Positions 32,295 to 40,518 of a stretch of DNA of 64,000 nucleotides are shown in pieces; the stretch's first letter is position 1, and each line of letters starts with the position of its first letter. Where the stretch lies: positions 62,001 through 126,000 of the forward strand of contig JBMNPH010000002.1 in assembly GCA_050943495.1 (NCBI GenBank), read 5' to 3'. Under the pieces are notes generated by a model that saw nothing but the letters and a program-made list of their open reading frames with translations, did no database searches and was not told the origin of the DNA. The stretch is from Merdivicinus sp050943495 (GTDB lineage: Bacteria > Bacillota > Clostridia > Oscillospirales > Ruminococcaceae). Position numbers and translations under genes: made by a program.

Positions 32295-33284
32295 TTATTC
32301 TGAAATGCGTGATTCGCTGTATTTGGCGAGTACATCAATCAACGCATCCAAATCCGACAAGCTGGAGAGCGCTCCGCAGGCATTTCGGAATTTTGCCGCA
32401 CCGGGAATGCCTTTGATATAATAAGCGGCAATTTTGCGGCTTTCCTTCATGCCGATATATTCCCCTTTATATTCTACAATCAATTGAATATGATGCTTCA
32501 TCACATTTAATTTATCTTCCAATGTGGGAGGCGACGGAAGGGTTCCCGTTTCTAGAAGCTGTTCAATTTCACGGAATAAAAATGGATTCCCGTATGTTCC
32601 CCTGCCAATCATCACCAAATCGCATCCGGTTTCCTGATACATCCGAACGGCATCTTCCGCTGTTACAATATCCCCATTCCCGATCACCGGAACAGAAACA
32701 GCTTCTTTTACTGCCTTGATAATCGACCAGTCTGCGGAGGGACGGTACATTTGGCTGCGGGTTCGGCCATGTATCGTAATGGCATCTGCACCAGCTTCTT
32801 CCATCAACTGCGCAAAAGGAACAGCATTCACGGAATCCTCGTTCCATCCTTTTCGAATTTTTACTGTTACCGGCACCGTACTGACTTTTTTGACCGCCCG
32901 AACGATTTCTGCGGCAAGTTCCGGCGTTTTCATCAAGGCAGATCCTGCACCGCCTCCAACAACTTTCGGCACAGGGCATCCCATATTGATATCCAGAATA
33001 TCTGGTTGATATTTCAGCGCAACTTCAGCAGCTTTTGCCATGTCAGACGGATCACTGCCAAAAAGCTGTGCTGCTGCAGGGCGTTCCATCGCGGAAAGCT
33101 TCAGCAATTCCTCACTTTTACGGTCTGAAAAAGTCAGCGCTTTTGCGGAAGTCAACTCCCCTACTACATAAGCTGCTCCATATTCTTTGCAGATTTCCCG
33201 GTATGCGCGGTCGGCAACGGATGCCATTGGCGCTAACGCTGCTGTTTGCTTTATTGTAACATTTCCAATCTGGATGGTTTTCAA
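32295..33284 (-). CDS. dusB: tRNA-dihydrouridine synthase
   Basis: 329 residues. FMN barrel motifs: LAPMASVADRAYREIC at the start, DINMGCPVPKVVGGGAGSALM with the catalytic Cys, TVKIRKGWNE, ITIHGRTRSQMY and VIGNGDI, and the C-terminal helical domain with MKHHIQLIVEYKGE. It reduces uridines in tRNA D-loops. Start is best at TTG 33284, 2 bp after the cupin stop with AAGGAAG upstream; an ATG at 33323 lies inside the cupin gene and has no ribosome site. Confidence 0.92.
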   Translation of the reverse strand: MKTIQIGNVTIKQTAALAPMASVADRAYREICKEYGAAYVVGELTSAKALTFSDRKSEELLKLSAMERPAAAQLFGSDPSDMAKAAEVALKYQPDILDINMGCPVPKVVGGGAGSALMKTPELAAEIVRAVKKVSTVPVTVKIRKGWNEDSVNAVPFAQLMEEAGADAITIHGRTRSQMYRPSADWSIIKAVKEAVSVPVIGNGDIVTAEDAVRMYQETGCDLVMIGRGTYGNPFLFREIEQLLETGTLPSPPTLEDKLNVMKHHIQLIVEYKGEYIGMKESRKIAAYYIKGIPGAAKFRNACGALSSLSDLDALIDVLAKYSESRISE

Positions 33285-33285
33285 A

Positions 33286-33669
33286 TCAATCTTCCTTTTT
33301 TTCTTGTTGAGAGTGGTATGCATATCGAAAATTGATGGGAGGCGAAGTAACAGAAATATAGATAAATTCTTCCTCCATATTGTTCATAACACCATGAACA
33401 TCTCCATCAGCAAAACGGACAACGTCCCCTTCCCGAAATTCCATGGTTTGGTCGTGATCTAATAATAATAATGTTGCTGTACCATGTATGGCAATCCAAA
33501 TCTGTTCGGATTGGTCGTGCTTATGCCGCCTGTTTATTTTTCCGGGATGGACATGTACTTTGGTAATGGTAACCCGTTCAGATAAAGAATTTTCACTCCA
33601 CAACAGTTGATGAGAATCTTGAAAATCACTGGTCAGTACCGTAATATCCTCTTTACGAATCATTTCCAT
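33286..33669 (-). CDS. Small cupin-domain protein
   Basis: 127 residues, one cupin barrel. Motif 1 is seen in HVHPGKINRRHKHDQSEQIWIAIHG (metal-ligand His and Glu) and motif 2 in EFREGDVVRFADGDVHGVMN. The metal site therefore looks intact. Substrate and role are unknown; it may be an isomerase, dioxygenase or sensor. GAGAGGA lies 8 bp before the ATG. dusB begins directly after its stop. Confidence 0.85.
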   Translation of the reverse strand: MEMIRKEDITVLTSDFQDSHQLLWSENSLSERVTITKVHVHPGKINRRHKHDQSEQIWIAIHGTATLLLLDHDQTMEFREGDVVRFADGDVHGVMNNMEEEFIYISVTSPPINFRYAYHSQQEKKED

Positions 33670-33686
33670 TGAAAACGTCCTCTCGA

Positions 33687-33917
33687 TCAGTCGTCCTTTT
33701 TAAAATATTCAATGCCCATAATCACAAGGCCCAACAGAACAAATAGAATGGAGATAACAAACGGCAGTGTCATATCAAGTTCCAGAACACTGGTTAGAAA
33801 TCGTCCAGGCGGCGTAGGCCAAGAAGACACCAAATTATTTCCTACAAATAGAATCACTGCAAGTCCCCAGATTGTTCCCAGAAGAGCTAAAAAGCCGCCA
33901 ATTATCGTACGCTTCAT
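33687..33917 (-). CDS. Small membrane protein of unknown function
   Basis: 76 residues with two hydrophobic segments (about 5-24 and 46-66) and a short basic-acidic end (EYFKKDD). I do not recognise the family. GGAGGGAG sits before the ATG at 33917, and a consensus promoter lies 50 bp upstream. It starts the cupin-dusB-nucleoside hydrolase transcript, being 17 bp before the cupin gene. Confidence 0.7.
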   Translation of the reverse strand: MKRTIIGGFLALLGTIWGLAVILFVGNNLVSSWPTPPGRFLTSVLELDMTLPFVISILFVLLGLVIMGIEYFKKDD

Positions 33918-33930
33918 TTTTCTCCCTCCG

Positions 33931-33959
33931 TTGTATCCGTATGCAAAATGTGTTATAAT
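33931..33959 (+). promoter_or_regulatory. Promoter of polA
   Basis: TTGTAT (33931-33936), 17-bp spacer, TATAAT (33954-33959). Confidence 0.7.
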
Positions 33960-33965
33960 ACTATT

Positions 33966-33994
33966 ATTATAAAAAATGCGATTGCTCTTGTCAA
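33966..33994 (-). promoter_or_regulatory. Consensus promoter of the small-membrane-protein/cupin/dusB transcript
   Basis: Minus-strand TTGACA (33994-33989), exact 17-bp spacer, TATAAT (33971-33966): a perfect sigma-A consensus. The polA -10 box (33954-33959) is only 6 bp away on the other strand, so RNA polymerase should not occupy both at once. Confidence 0.85.
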
Positions 33995-34044
33995 GGAACT
34001 GACCTTCACGCATTTGTGAAATTTTTCTAGAAAGGATTATTTCC

Positions 34045-36603
34045 ATGAAAATTCTTGCTATAGATTTTAATTCCCTGATGAATCGCTCATTTTATGCGAT
34101 CCGCCATCTTTCCACGCGGGATGGAATGGAGACAAATGCTCTCTTTGGATTTACGAAAATCTATCAAAAGTTATGCAACACCCATCAGCCGGATTTGGTT
34201 GTTGCCGCCTATGACCTGCGTGCGCCCACTTTCCGTCATAAGATGTATGATGCCTACAAAGGCAATCGTTCCCCAATGCCGGAAGAACTCCGTCCGCAAA
34301 TGCCGCTTGGCCGGGAATTTGTCGATCTTGCTGGCGGAACCGTTATCGGTATCGAAGGATATGAGGCTGATGATATTCTGGGAACCATTGCGAAATATGC
34401 AGCAACTCATACGGATGTGAACTGCGTCATTGCGACTGGCGACCGGGATTCCCTACAGCTGGTATCGGAAAAAGCTTATGTCTGTCTGGCTACCAATCAG
34501 GGAGATGTGCTTTATACGCCTGAAAAAGTAAAGGAAGTATATGGTCTTGAACCGCATCAGCTGATTGAGGTAAAATCGTTGATGGGAGACAGCTCGGATA
34601 ATATTCCGGGTGTCAAAGGAATCGGAGAAAAGACAGCACTTGCCCTCATTTCTAAAAATGGAAGTTTACAGAATATTCTGGATCATTTAGATCAAATTGA
34701 AGCAACGCCTCGTATTAAGAAACTGATTGCGGAACATCGGGAGGAAGCAATTCTGAGCCGTACTTTAGGCGAAATCTGCTGTGATGTTCCGATGGATTTC
34801 AATCCGGAAATTTTGGCAAAAAAGGAATGTCAGACGGAAGCATTGGAAGAATTTCTGCGCAAATATGAGCTAACCTCTGTTTTGGAAAGCTTTGGTTTCT
34901 CGAAAAAAGAAGAGCAGCTCACCTTGACTACCCCACAAATTGCCGATTGTGAAATAATGGAGAATCCGCAGAATCTGTGTGATTTGGTAAAAAAAGCGGG
35001 ACGGGCGTTGTTCCTGCCGGAATGGAATAAAAATGAATTAAGTACCCTTTATATTCATCTGGGCGAGCGCAAATTTGTGCAGGTTACAGAAAAAATAGGT
35101 GATGTATTAGCCGAATTATTAGCTCTTCCCCTTCCCAAAATCACTTTTGATGCGAAACCAGTCTATCGGTATGCCATGCGGAATCAGATTGCATATACGA
35201 GCGAATTGGAGGATGTAAAGCTGCAGGCGTATCTGCTCAGCAGTTCGGAAAAAAGTTATTCCATTCCGGATCTGGTTCCAATATACTGCCCGGAAATCGG
35301 AGAATTCCCACAAAATGTACGAGATACTGCCGCTTTAGGATCACTCTATGATGCAATGAATCGGATTCTTTCGGAAAAGCAAATGGATTTCTTGTATCAG
35401 GAAATAGAACGTCCGCTCTGCGAAGTTCTGGCTTCTATGGAAGAAGAAGGATTTCTGGTGGATGAATCCGGTATTACGGAATTCGGAGAAATTCTTGATG
35501 CCCGAATTGAAACTATTCGGGAAGAATTGATGGAACTGGCTGGTCGGGAATTTAATCCGAATTCTCCCGCTCATCTTTCCGAAATTCTCTTCAATCAGCT
35601 GGGACTGCCTACGGGAAAGAAAACCAAAACCGGTTATTCCACTGATGTAGAAGTTTTAGAGAAGCTGCTTCCCTATCATCCGATTGTAGGCAAAATTCTA
35701 GAATATCGCAAGCTTTCCAAGTTGTCCAGCACCTATGTGACAGGGTTGAAAAAATGCATTCAGCCTGACGGACGGGTCCATTCTACCTTTAACCAGACAG
35801 AAACCAGAACGGGACGAATCAGCTCTTCGGATCCCAATGTACAGAATATTCCGGTGCGAACCGAATTGGGTTCGGAAATGCGGAAATTTTTTGTGGCGAA
35901 AGAGGGATATACGCTGGTAGATGCAGACTATTCTCAAATTGAGCTGCGTGTTTTGGCGGCAATTTCCGGCGATCAGAATATGATGGAAGGCTTTGCAAAA
36001 GGCGCAGATATCCATCGGATGACTGCTTCGCAGGTGTTTCACATCCCGTTTGACGAGGTGCCTTCTGAGCTGCGCAGCCGATCCAAAGCAATCAATTTTG
36101 GAATTGTTTATGGAATTTCTGCCTTCTCTCTGTCACAGGACATTCATGTAACGGTTAAGGAAGCTAAGCAATATATTGAGGATTATCTCCACACATACAG
36201 CGGAGTGGATGCCTATATGAAACGGACTATTGAGCAGGCACGTGAAAAAGGGTATGTAGAAACAATTTTCCATCGTCCGCGTTATCTGCCGGATATTCAT
36301 TCCAAAAAGCCGGCACTGCGCGGATTTTCCGAGCGGGTCGCCATGAATATGCCGATTCAAGGAACGGCAGCTGATATTATCAAGCTGGCAATGATTCATG
36401 TCTATCGTCGGCTGCGGGACGAAAAATTAGAGTCTAAGCTGATTTTGCAGGTGCATGACGAATTGCTGGTAGAAGCAAAAGAATCCGAAGCGGATTATGT
36501 GATGAAACTGGTCAAGGAAGAGATGGAACATGCTGCCCAGTTATCAGTGCAGCTGAGCGTAGACATTCATCAGGGAAAAGACTGGTATCAGGCAAAAGGA
36601 TGA
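34045..36603 (+). CDS. polA: DNA polymerase I
   Basis: 852 residues, with three modules. The 5'-nuclease/flap domain (1-~290) has LAIDFNSLMNRSFYAI, EADDILGT and GDSSDNIPGVKGIGEKTA. The central 3'-5' exonuclease-like domain (~300-470) lacks the DxE metal motif, so proofreading is probably lost, as in several Bacillota enzymes. The polymerase has TRTGRISSSDPNVQNIPVR, motif A DADYSQIELRVLAAISG, motif B RSKAINFGIVYGIS and motif C QVHDELLVEA. It fills gaps and removes RNA primers. Followed 6 bp later by a GNAT gene. Confidence 0.97.
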   Translation: MKILAIDFNSLMNRSFYAIRHLSTRDGMETNALFGFTKIYQKLCNTHQPDLVVAAYDLRAPTFRHKMYDAYKGNRSPMPEELRPQMPLGREFVDLAGGTVIGIEGYEADDILGTIAKYAATHTDVNCVIATGDRDSLQLVSEKAYVCLATNQGDVLYTPEKVKEVYGLEPHQLIEVKSLMGDSSDNIPGVKGIGEKTALALISKNGSLQNILDHLDQIEATPRIKKLIAEHREEAILSRTLGEICCDVPMDFNPEILAKKECQTEALEEFLRKYELTSVLESFGFSKKEEQLTLTTPQIADCEIMENPQNLCDLVKKAGRALFLPEWNKNELSTLYIHLGERKFVQVTEKIGDVLAELLALPLPKITFDAKPVYRYAMRNQIAYTSELEDVKLQAYLLSSSEKSYSIPDLVPIYCPEIGEFPQNVRDTAALGSLYDAMNRILSEKQMDFLYQEIERPLCEVLASMEEEGFLVDESGITEFGEILDARIETIREELMELAGREFNPNSPAHLSEILFNQLGLPTGKKTKTGYSTDVEVLEKLLPYHPIVGKILEYRKLSKLSSTYVTGLKKCIQPDGRVHSTFNQTETRTGRISSSDPNVQNIPVRTELGSEMRKFFVAKEGYTLVDADYSQIELRVLAAISGDQNMMEGFAKGADIHRMTASQVFHIPFDEVPSELRSRSKAINFGIVYGISAFSLSQDIHVTVKEAKQYIEDYLHTYSGVDAYMKRTIEQAREKGYVETIFHRPRYLPDIHSKKPALRGFSERVAMNMPIQGTAADIIKLAMIHVYRRLRDEKLESKLILQVHDELLVEAKESEADYVMKLVKEEMEHAAQLSVQLSVDIHQGKDWYQAKG

Positions 36604-36609
36604 AGTAGG

Positions 36610-37065
36610 ATGAAAATAAAACGCCTGACAGCAAAGGAACTTCCTGAAGCGCAGAGGCTTTGCCAAGATGTGTTCTTGGAATTTGAGGCACCGGAATATC
36701 CGAAGGAAGGAACGCAGAGTTTTCTGGAATTTTTGAATTTGCAGCAACTGAATCGAATGCTTGTTTGTGATTTACTGCGTTTTTGGGGAGTATATGAGAA
36801 TTCTATCCTAATTGGCGTGGGTGCTTTGCGGGAGCAGAAGCATATCTCCTTGTTATTTGTCAAAAAGGAATATCAACGACGGGGAGTCGCTTCGTTTCTG
36901 ATGCAGGCTATGCTGAATGAGTGCTGCAAAGCGAATATTTCCACTGTAACTGTGAATGCGTCGCCATATGGAATCCCCTTCTATTTAGCGATAGGTTTTA
37001 ATCCCCTTTCAGAAGAACAATGTCAGAATGGAATCCGCTTTATACCGATGGAAAGGACTTTATAA
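36610..37065 (+). CDS. GNAT family N-acetyltransferase
   Basis: 151 residues, one GNAT fold. Motif A with the acetyl-CoA-binding QRRGVAS loop follows the strand HISLLFVKKEY; YGIPFYLAIGFNPL is the usual last motif. Substrate unknown. It sits between polA (6 bp) and rimI (1 bp), implying a common transcript. Confidence 0.85.
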   Translation: MKIKRLTAKELPEAQRLCQDVFLEFEAPEYPKEGTQSFLEFLNLQQLNRMLVCDLLRFWGVYENSILIGVGALREQKHISLLFVKKEYQRRGVASFLMQAMLNECCKANISTVTVNASPYGIPFYLAIGFNPLSEEQCQNGIRFIPMERTL

Positions 37066-37066
37066 A

Positions 37067-37510
37067 ATGATTACGATATGCCCGTTAACAGAAGAAGATA
37101 TTCCGGCAGCAGTAGAATTGGAGAAATGCTGTTTTTCAGATCCGTGGAGTTCCAAAGGATTGCGGGATACCTTGCACGAAGATTGTGCATGCTTTTTTGC
37201 GGCAAAAGATGAACAGGGTATATTGTGCGGGTATTTGAATGCCACTTGGATTCTGGATGAATGCAATCTTAATCGGATTTGCGTTCATCCAGTATTCCGG
37301 CGAAATAGAATCGCAGAAAATTTACTGACAGCTCTGAAAGACTTTTGCCGGAAGCATAACATTTCTCACATTTTTCTGGAAGTTCGCGAATCCAATCAAG
37401 CTGCACGTGCATTATACTGTTCCAATCACTTTGTGGAGTTGGGACGTCGACCTCGGTTTTATGAAAAACCGGAAGAAGATGCGATTTTAATGGAATGGAC
37501 AGAAGAATAA
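37067..37510 (+). CDS. rimI: Ribosomal protein S18-alanine N-acetyltransferase
   Basis: 147 residues. RimI-type GNAT features: EKCCFSDPWSSKGL near the start, NRICVHPVFRRNRIAENLL for acetyl-CoA binding, LEVRESNQAARALYCSNHF and the end RRPRFYEKPEEDAILM. Genes of this type are commonly adjacent to tsaD, as here. ATG 37067, with AAAGGA upstream, is chosen because the homology starts there. The previous stop ends one base before. Confidence 0.9.
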   Translation: MITICPLTEEDIPAAVELEKCCFSDPWSSKGLRDTLHEDCACFFAAKDEQGILCGYLNATWILDECNLNRICVHPVFRRNRIAENLLTALKDFCRKHNISHIFLEVRESNQAARALYCSNHFVELGRRPRFYEKPEEDAILMEWTEE

Positions 37511-37521
37511 AGGAGTACATC

Positions 37522-38538
37522 ATGGAAAAAGAAGTAAAAATATTGGCAATAGAAAGTTCCTGTGATGAAACGGCTGCTTCAGTCGTAGTAAATGGACGAA
37601 AAATTCTTTCCTCCATTGTGGCTTCGCAGGTTGAAGAACATCGAAAATATGGCGGTGTCGTACCGGAAATTGCTTCCCGGCGGCATTGTGAAAATATCTG
37701 CTGGGTAGTCGATGCTGCTATGAATGAAGCGTCTCTTTCTTTTGCAGATCTGGATGCCATTGCCGTTACATACGCACCCGGCTTGATTGGTGCCCTTCTG
37801 GTTGGCGTTAATTATGCAAAGGGACTTTCGTTAGCGACAGGGAAACCTTTGATTCCGGTCCATCATATTCGGGGACATATTGCAGCAAATTATATTGCCC
37901 ATCCGGATTTGGAACCGCCTTTTCTGTGTATGGTAGCCTCCGGCGGGCACAGTCACATTGTAGAAGTACTGGATTACACCAAGTTTCATGTAGTCGGTCG
38001 CACTCGCGATGATGCAGCAGGTGAAGCGTTCGATAAGGCAGCCCGCGCGATGGGATATCCATATCCCGGGGGTGTAGCCATTGATAAGGCAGCACAGATC
38101 GGAAATCCCAAAACATATCCTCTTCCCCATCCTCGGGTAGACGGCAGTCCCTTTGATTTTAGTTTTTCTGGGTTGAAAACTGCGGTGCTGAACACATTGA
38201 ATCATGCAGCACAAAAAGGAGAATCTGTAATCAAAGAAGATCTATGTGCATCCTTCCAACAAACAGTTTGTGATTTGATCGCGGGAAAACTAATGCTCGC
38301 AGCGGAAGAATTCGGTTACAAAAAAATTGTCTTTGCCGGCGGTGTTTCAGCAAATTCCGGCTTGCGTGCGCGGCTGACTGACGAATGCCAAAAGCGCGGC
38401 TATGAATTTTTTGTTCCTCCCCTTTCCTTGTGCGGCGACAATGCGGCTATGATTGGGGCACAAGCTTACTATGAATATCTGGAGGAGAATTTCGCAGGTG
38501 CTGATCTGAACGCGGTGGCAAGTAAAAGCATCGAATAA
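37522..38538 (+). CDS. tsaD: tRNA threonylcarbamoyladenosine (t6A) transferase subunit
   Basis: 338 residues. ASKHA-fold protein that transfers threonylcarbamoyl to A37 of ANN-decoding tRNAs with TsaB and TsaE. Motifs: ILAIESSCDETAASVV, VPEIASRRHCENI, the metal-binding HHIRGH, ASGGHSHIV, DDAAGEAFDKAARAMGYPYPGG and CGDNAAMIGAQAY. ATG 37522 follows AAAGGAG. tsaB and tsaE are not in the window. A second, distinct TsaD-like gene is at 60332. Confidence 0.97.
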   Translation: MEKEVKILAIESSCDETAASVVVNGRKILSSIVASQVEEHRKYGGVVPEIASRRHCENICWVVDAAMNEASLSFADLDAIAVTYAPGLIGALLVGVNYAKGLSLATGKPLIPVHHIRGHIAANYIAHPDLEPPFLCMVASGGHSHIVEVLDYTKFHVVGRTRDDAAGEAFDKAARAMGYPYPGGVAIDKAAQIGNPKTYPLPHPRVDGSPFDFSFSGLKTAVLNTLNHAAQKGESVIKEDLCASFQQTVCDLIAGKLMLAAEEFGYKKIVFAGGVSANSGLRARLTDECQKRGYEFFVPPLSLCGDNAAMIGAQAYYEYLEENFAGADLNAVASKSIE

Positions 38539-38551
38539 GGAGGCTTTCCGT

Positions 38552-39391
38552 ATGAAAAAGCGGATATTTGTGGCTCTTCTGTTTCTGATGGTTACTGTTT
38601 CGATTCCATTTTTGACGGCACAAATGATTGATTCACAAGTGCGTGATTTAAAACGTTTTCTAAAAGAAGAGGGATACGCCCTATCTGTAACAGATATTCC
38701 CCACCCGAATGCTTTTTCTGCTGATAGCGCCTGTGAGATCAGGCTGGAACCGGAAAATGGCGTTTTGCAAATTTTGAGTTTTTCTTCTCCCCAAAAACGG
38801 GAAAGTGGGGTAATACAATGGCTGGATTTCTGGAACATTCCGCAAAATGTAACGGCTCAGGCAGAATTCCTCCATCTGTATGAAACTGAAAACACCCTGA
38901 TCTGGTACCGATCCGGAAATAATCCAGTCGCAATACAGGATTATCTGGAATCTGTTTCTTTGTATTCTGCTTCTTATATCAGTACTCCCCCAGCGCCGGC
39001 GGCACAAATCGAAGTGCGGGATATTCTCCATGACCTGCAAGAGCTGGGATATCAGACAACGAATATTCAGACCGCCGGAAATGGCACAGAGGAATATGAG
39101 GAAATTACTGGAACAAGCACCCATTTTTCTGCGGATGCGATCTGTGTTTTGGAACTAGAACCGGGAGAAGGAAAGCTGCTGTTTCATGAATATGCCTCTC
39201 CGGAATTGCGGACAGAAGGTGCAAAGGCACAGCAGAATTTTTATGCGCTGGCATTGCTAGCTTCTGGCGTAGAATTCTATGAAACCGAATATACTCTTGT
39301 TACCTTCTTAAGTCCGCCGGAACAGGCAAAATACGGCGACCCGGTACGTGAATATTTTGAAACCCTTATGGAGGAATTGTTACAGAAATGA
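38552..39391 (+). CDS. Exported protein with two internal repeats, unknown function
   Basis: 279 residues. A signal peptide or membrane anchor (KKRIFVALLFLMVTVSIPFLTA) leads into two copies of one domain (~32-135 and ~150-275). Matching segments: FSADSACEIRLEPENGVLQ with FSADAICVLELEPGEGKLL, SSPQKRESG with ASPELRTEG, and HLYETENTLIWY with EFYETEYTLVTF. I do not recognise the family. It lies 13 bp after tsaD and overlaps sbcD by 4 bp, so it is co-translated with sbcDC, although a secreted protein has no obvious link to SbcDC. AAGGAGG precedes the ATG. Confidence 0.8.
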   Translation: MKKRIFVALLFLMVTVSIPFLTAQMIDSQVRDLKRFLKEEGYALSVTDIPHPNAFSADSACEIRLEPENGVLQILSFSSPQKRESGVIQWLDFWNIPQNVTAQAEFLHLYETENTLIWYRSGNNPVAIQDYLESVSLYSASYISTPPAPAAQIEVRDILHDLQELGYQTTNIQTAGNGTEEYEEITGTSTHFSADAICVLELEPGEGKLLFHEYASPELRTEGAKAQQNFYALALLASGVEFYETEYTLVTFLSPPEQAKYGDPVREYFETLMEELLQK

Positions 39392-40518
39392 TATTGATCC
39401 ATACATCAGATTGGCATATCGGACGGAGTTTGTGCGGCGTTTCCCTTCTGGAAGATCAGCAATATTTTCTCAGCCAGTTCATCTCTTATCTTTCTAAAGA
39501 ACGACCGGATGCAGTATTAATTGCAGGAGACTTATATGATCGTCCAGTTCCTTCCGCAGAGGCCATGACACTTCTGGACGACTTTTTTTCGCAAGTTGTT
39601 CTGGAACTGAAGATTCCCGTGCTGGCAGTCGCCGGTAATCATGATTCGGGTCAACGCCTTTCTTATGAGCGGGAATTTTTGGCGAAAGCAGGACTTCATA
39701 TTGCCGGTATGATTAGCAATCCGGTTGAAGTAGTTTCCCTTTCGGATGAATGGGGCAAGATTGGTTTTCATTTGTTGCCATGGTTGGATCCTGCGGCTAT
39801 AAACACTTTATTTCCGGAAGAAAATCGCGTCCACACCATGCAGGAAGCCTATAACCGTATTATCCCGCTCATTCGATCCAATGCAGAACATTTTAGTCGG
39901 AACGTTCTAGTCTGTCATGGATACTTTGAAATGAAAAATTCCTTCTTGACAAGCGAGGAGTTGGGTGGAGCGGAATTGGTGAATCTTTCTGCGTTAGAAG
40001 ATTTTTCCTATATTGCGGCTGGACATATCCATCGCAAAATGTCTATCATATCCAATTTGCGCTACTCTGGTTCGATTCTCAAGTATTCTCCTAATGAAAT
40101 ATCTAATTATCCGACCGTCAGCAAAGTAGAAATCGATGCAGAAGGGAAATATCGTCTGGAAGAGATTTCATTTTCTCCGTTACGGGATATGCGCCGAATT
40201 ACCGGAAAATTTGCAGACCTTCTGGACATGTCGCCAACAAATGATTATATTTTTGCGGAATTAACCGATGAGGAACTGGTTTTAGATCCTGCAAGGCGCT
40301 TAAAAGAAAAGTTTCCCTATCTGCTGGGTGTATCGTATCAGCAAAGAGAAACCTCTCAATCCGCATTCACAGTTCAGACAGAGGATGTCCGTTCCATGTC
40401 TGTTTCGGATTTATTTTCTCGCTTTTATGAGGCAGTTACTGGTGTGGTATTGTCGTCGGAGGCACAGGATTTTGTGCGAATTTCTGCGGAAAATGCAGCA
40501 AAGGAGTGGCATACATGA
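39388..40518 (+). CDS. sbcD: Exonuclease subunit SbcD (Mre11 family)
   Basis: 376 residues. Calcineurin-like phosphoesterase motifs: HTSDWHIGRSLCG, LIAGDLYDRPVPSAEA, VAGNHDSGQRL, VCHGYFE and IAAGHIHRK supply the Mn2+ ligands. With SbcC it cuts hairpin and end-blocked DNA. It overlaps the upstream exported-protein gene and sbcC by 4 bp each. Confidence 0.95.
   Translation: MILIHTSDWHIGRSLCGVSLLEDQQYFLSQFISYLSKERPDAVLIAGDLYDRPVPSAEAMTLLDDFFSQVVLELKIPVLAVAGNHDSGQRLSYEREFLAKAGLHIAGMISNPVEVVSLSDEWGKIGFHLLPWLDPAAINTLFPEENRVHTMQEAYNRIIPLIRSNAEHFSRNVLVCHGYFEMKNSFLTSEELGGAELVNLSALEDFSYIAAGHIHRKMSIISNLRYSGSILKYSPNEISNYPTVSKVEIDAEGKYRLEEISFSPLRDMRRITGKFADLLDMSPTNDYIFAELTDEELVLDPARRLKEKFPYLLGVSYQQRETSQSAFTVQTEDVRSMSVSDLFSRFYEAVTGVVLSSEAQDFVRISAENAAKEWHT

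Noticed and set aside
33285..33323. ATG 33323 as the dusB start
   Set aside because: It lies within the cupin gene without a ribosome site; TTG 33284 has AAGGAAG and is the first codon after the cupin stop.
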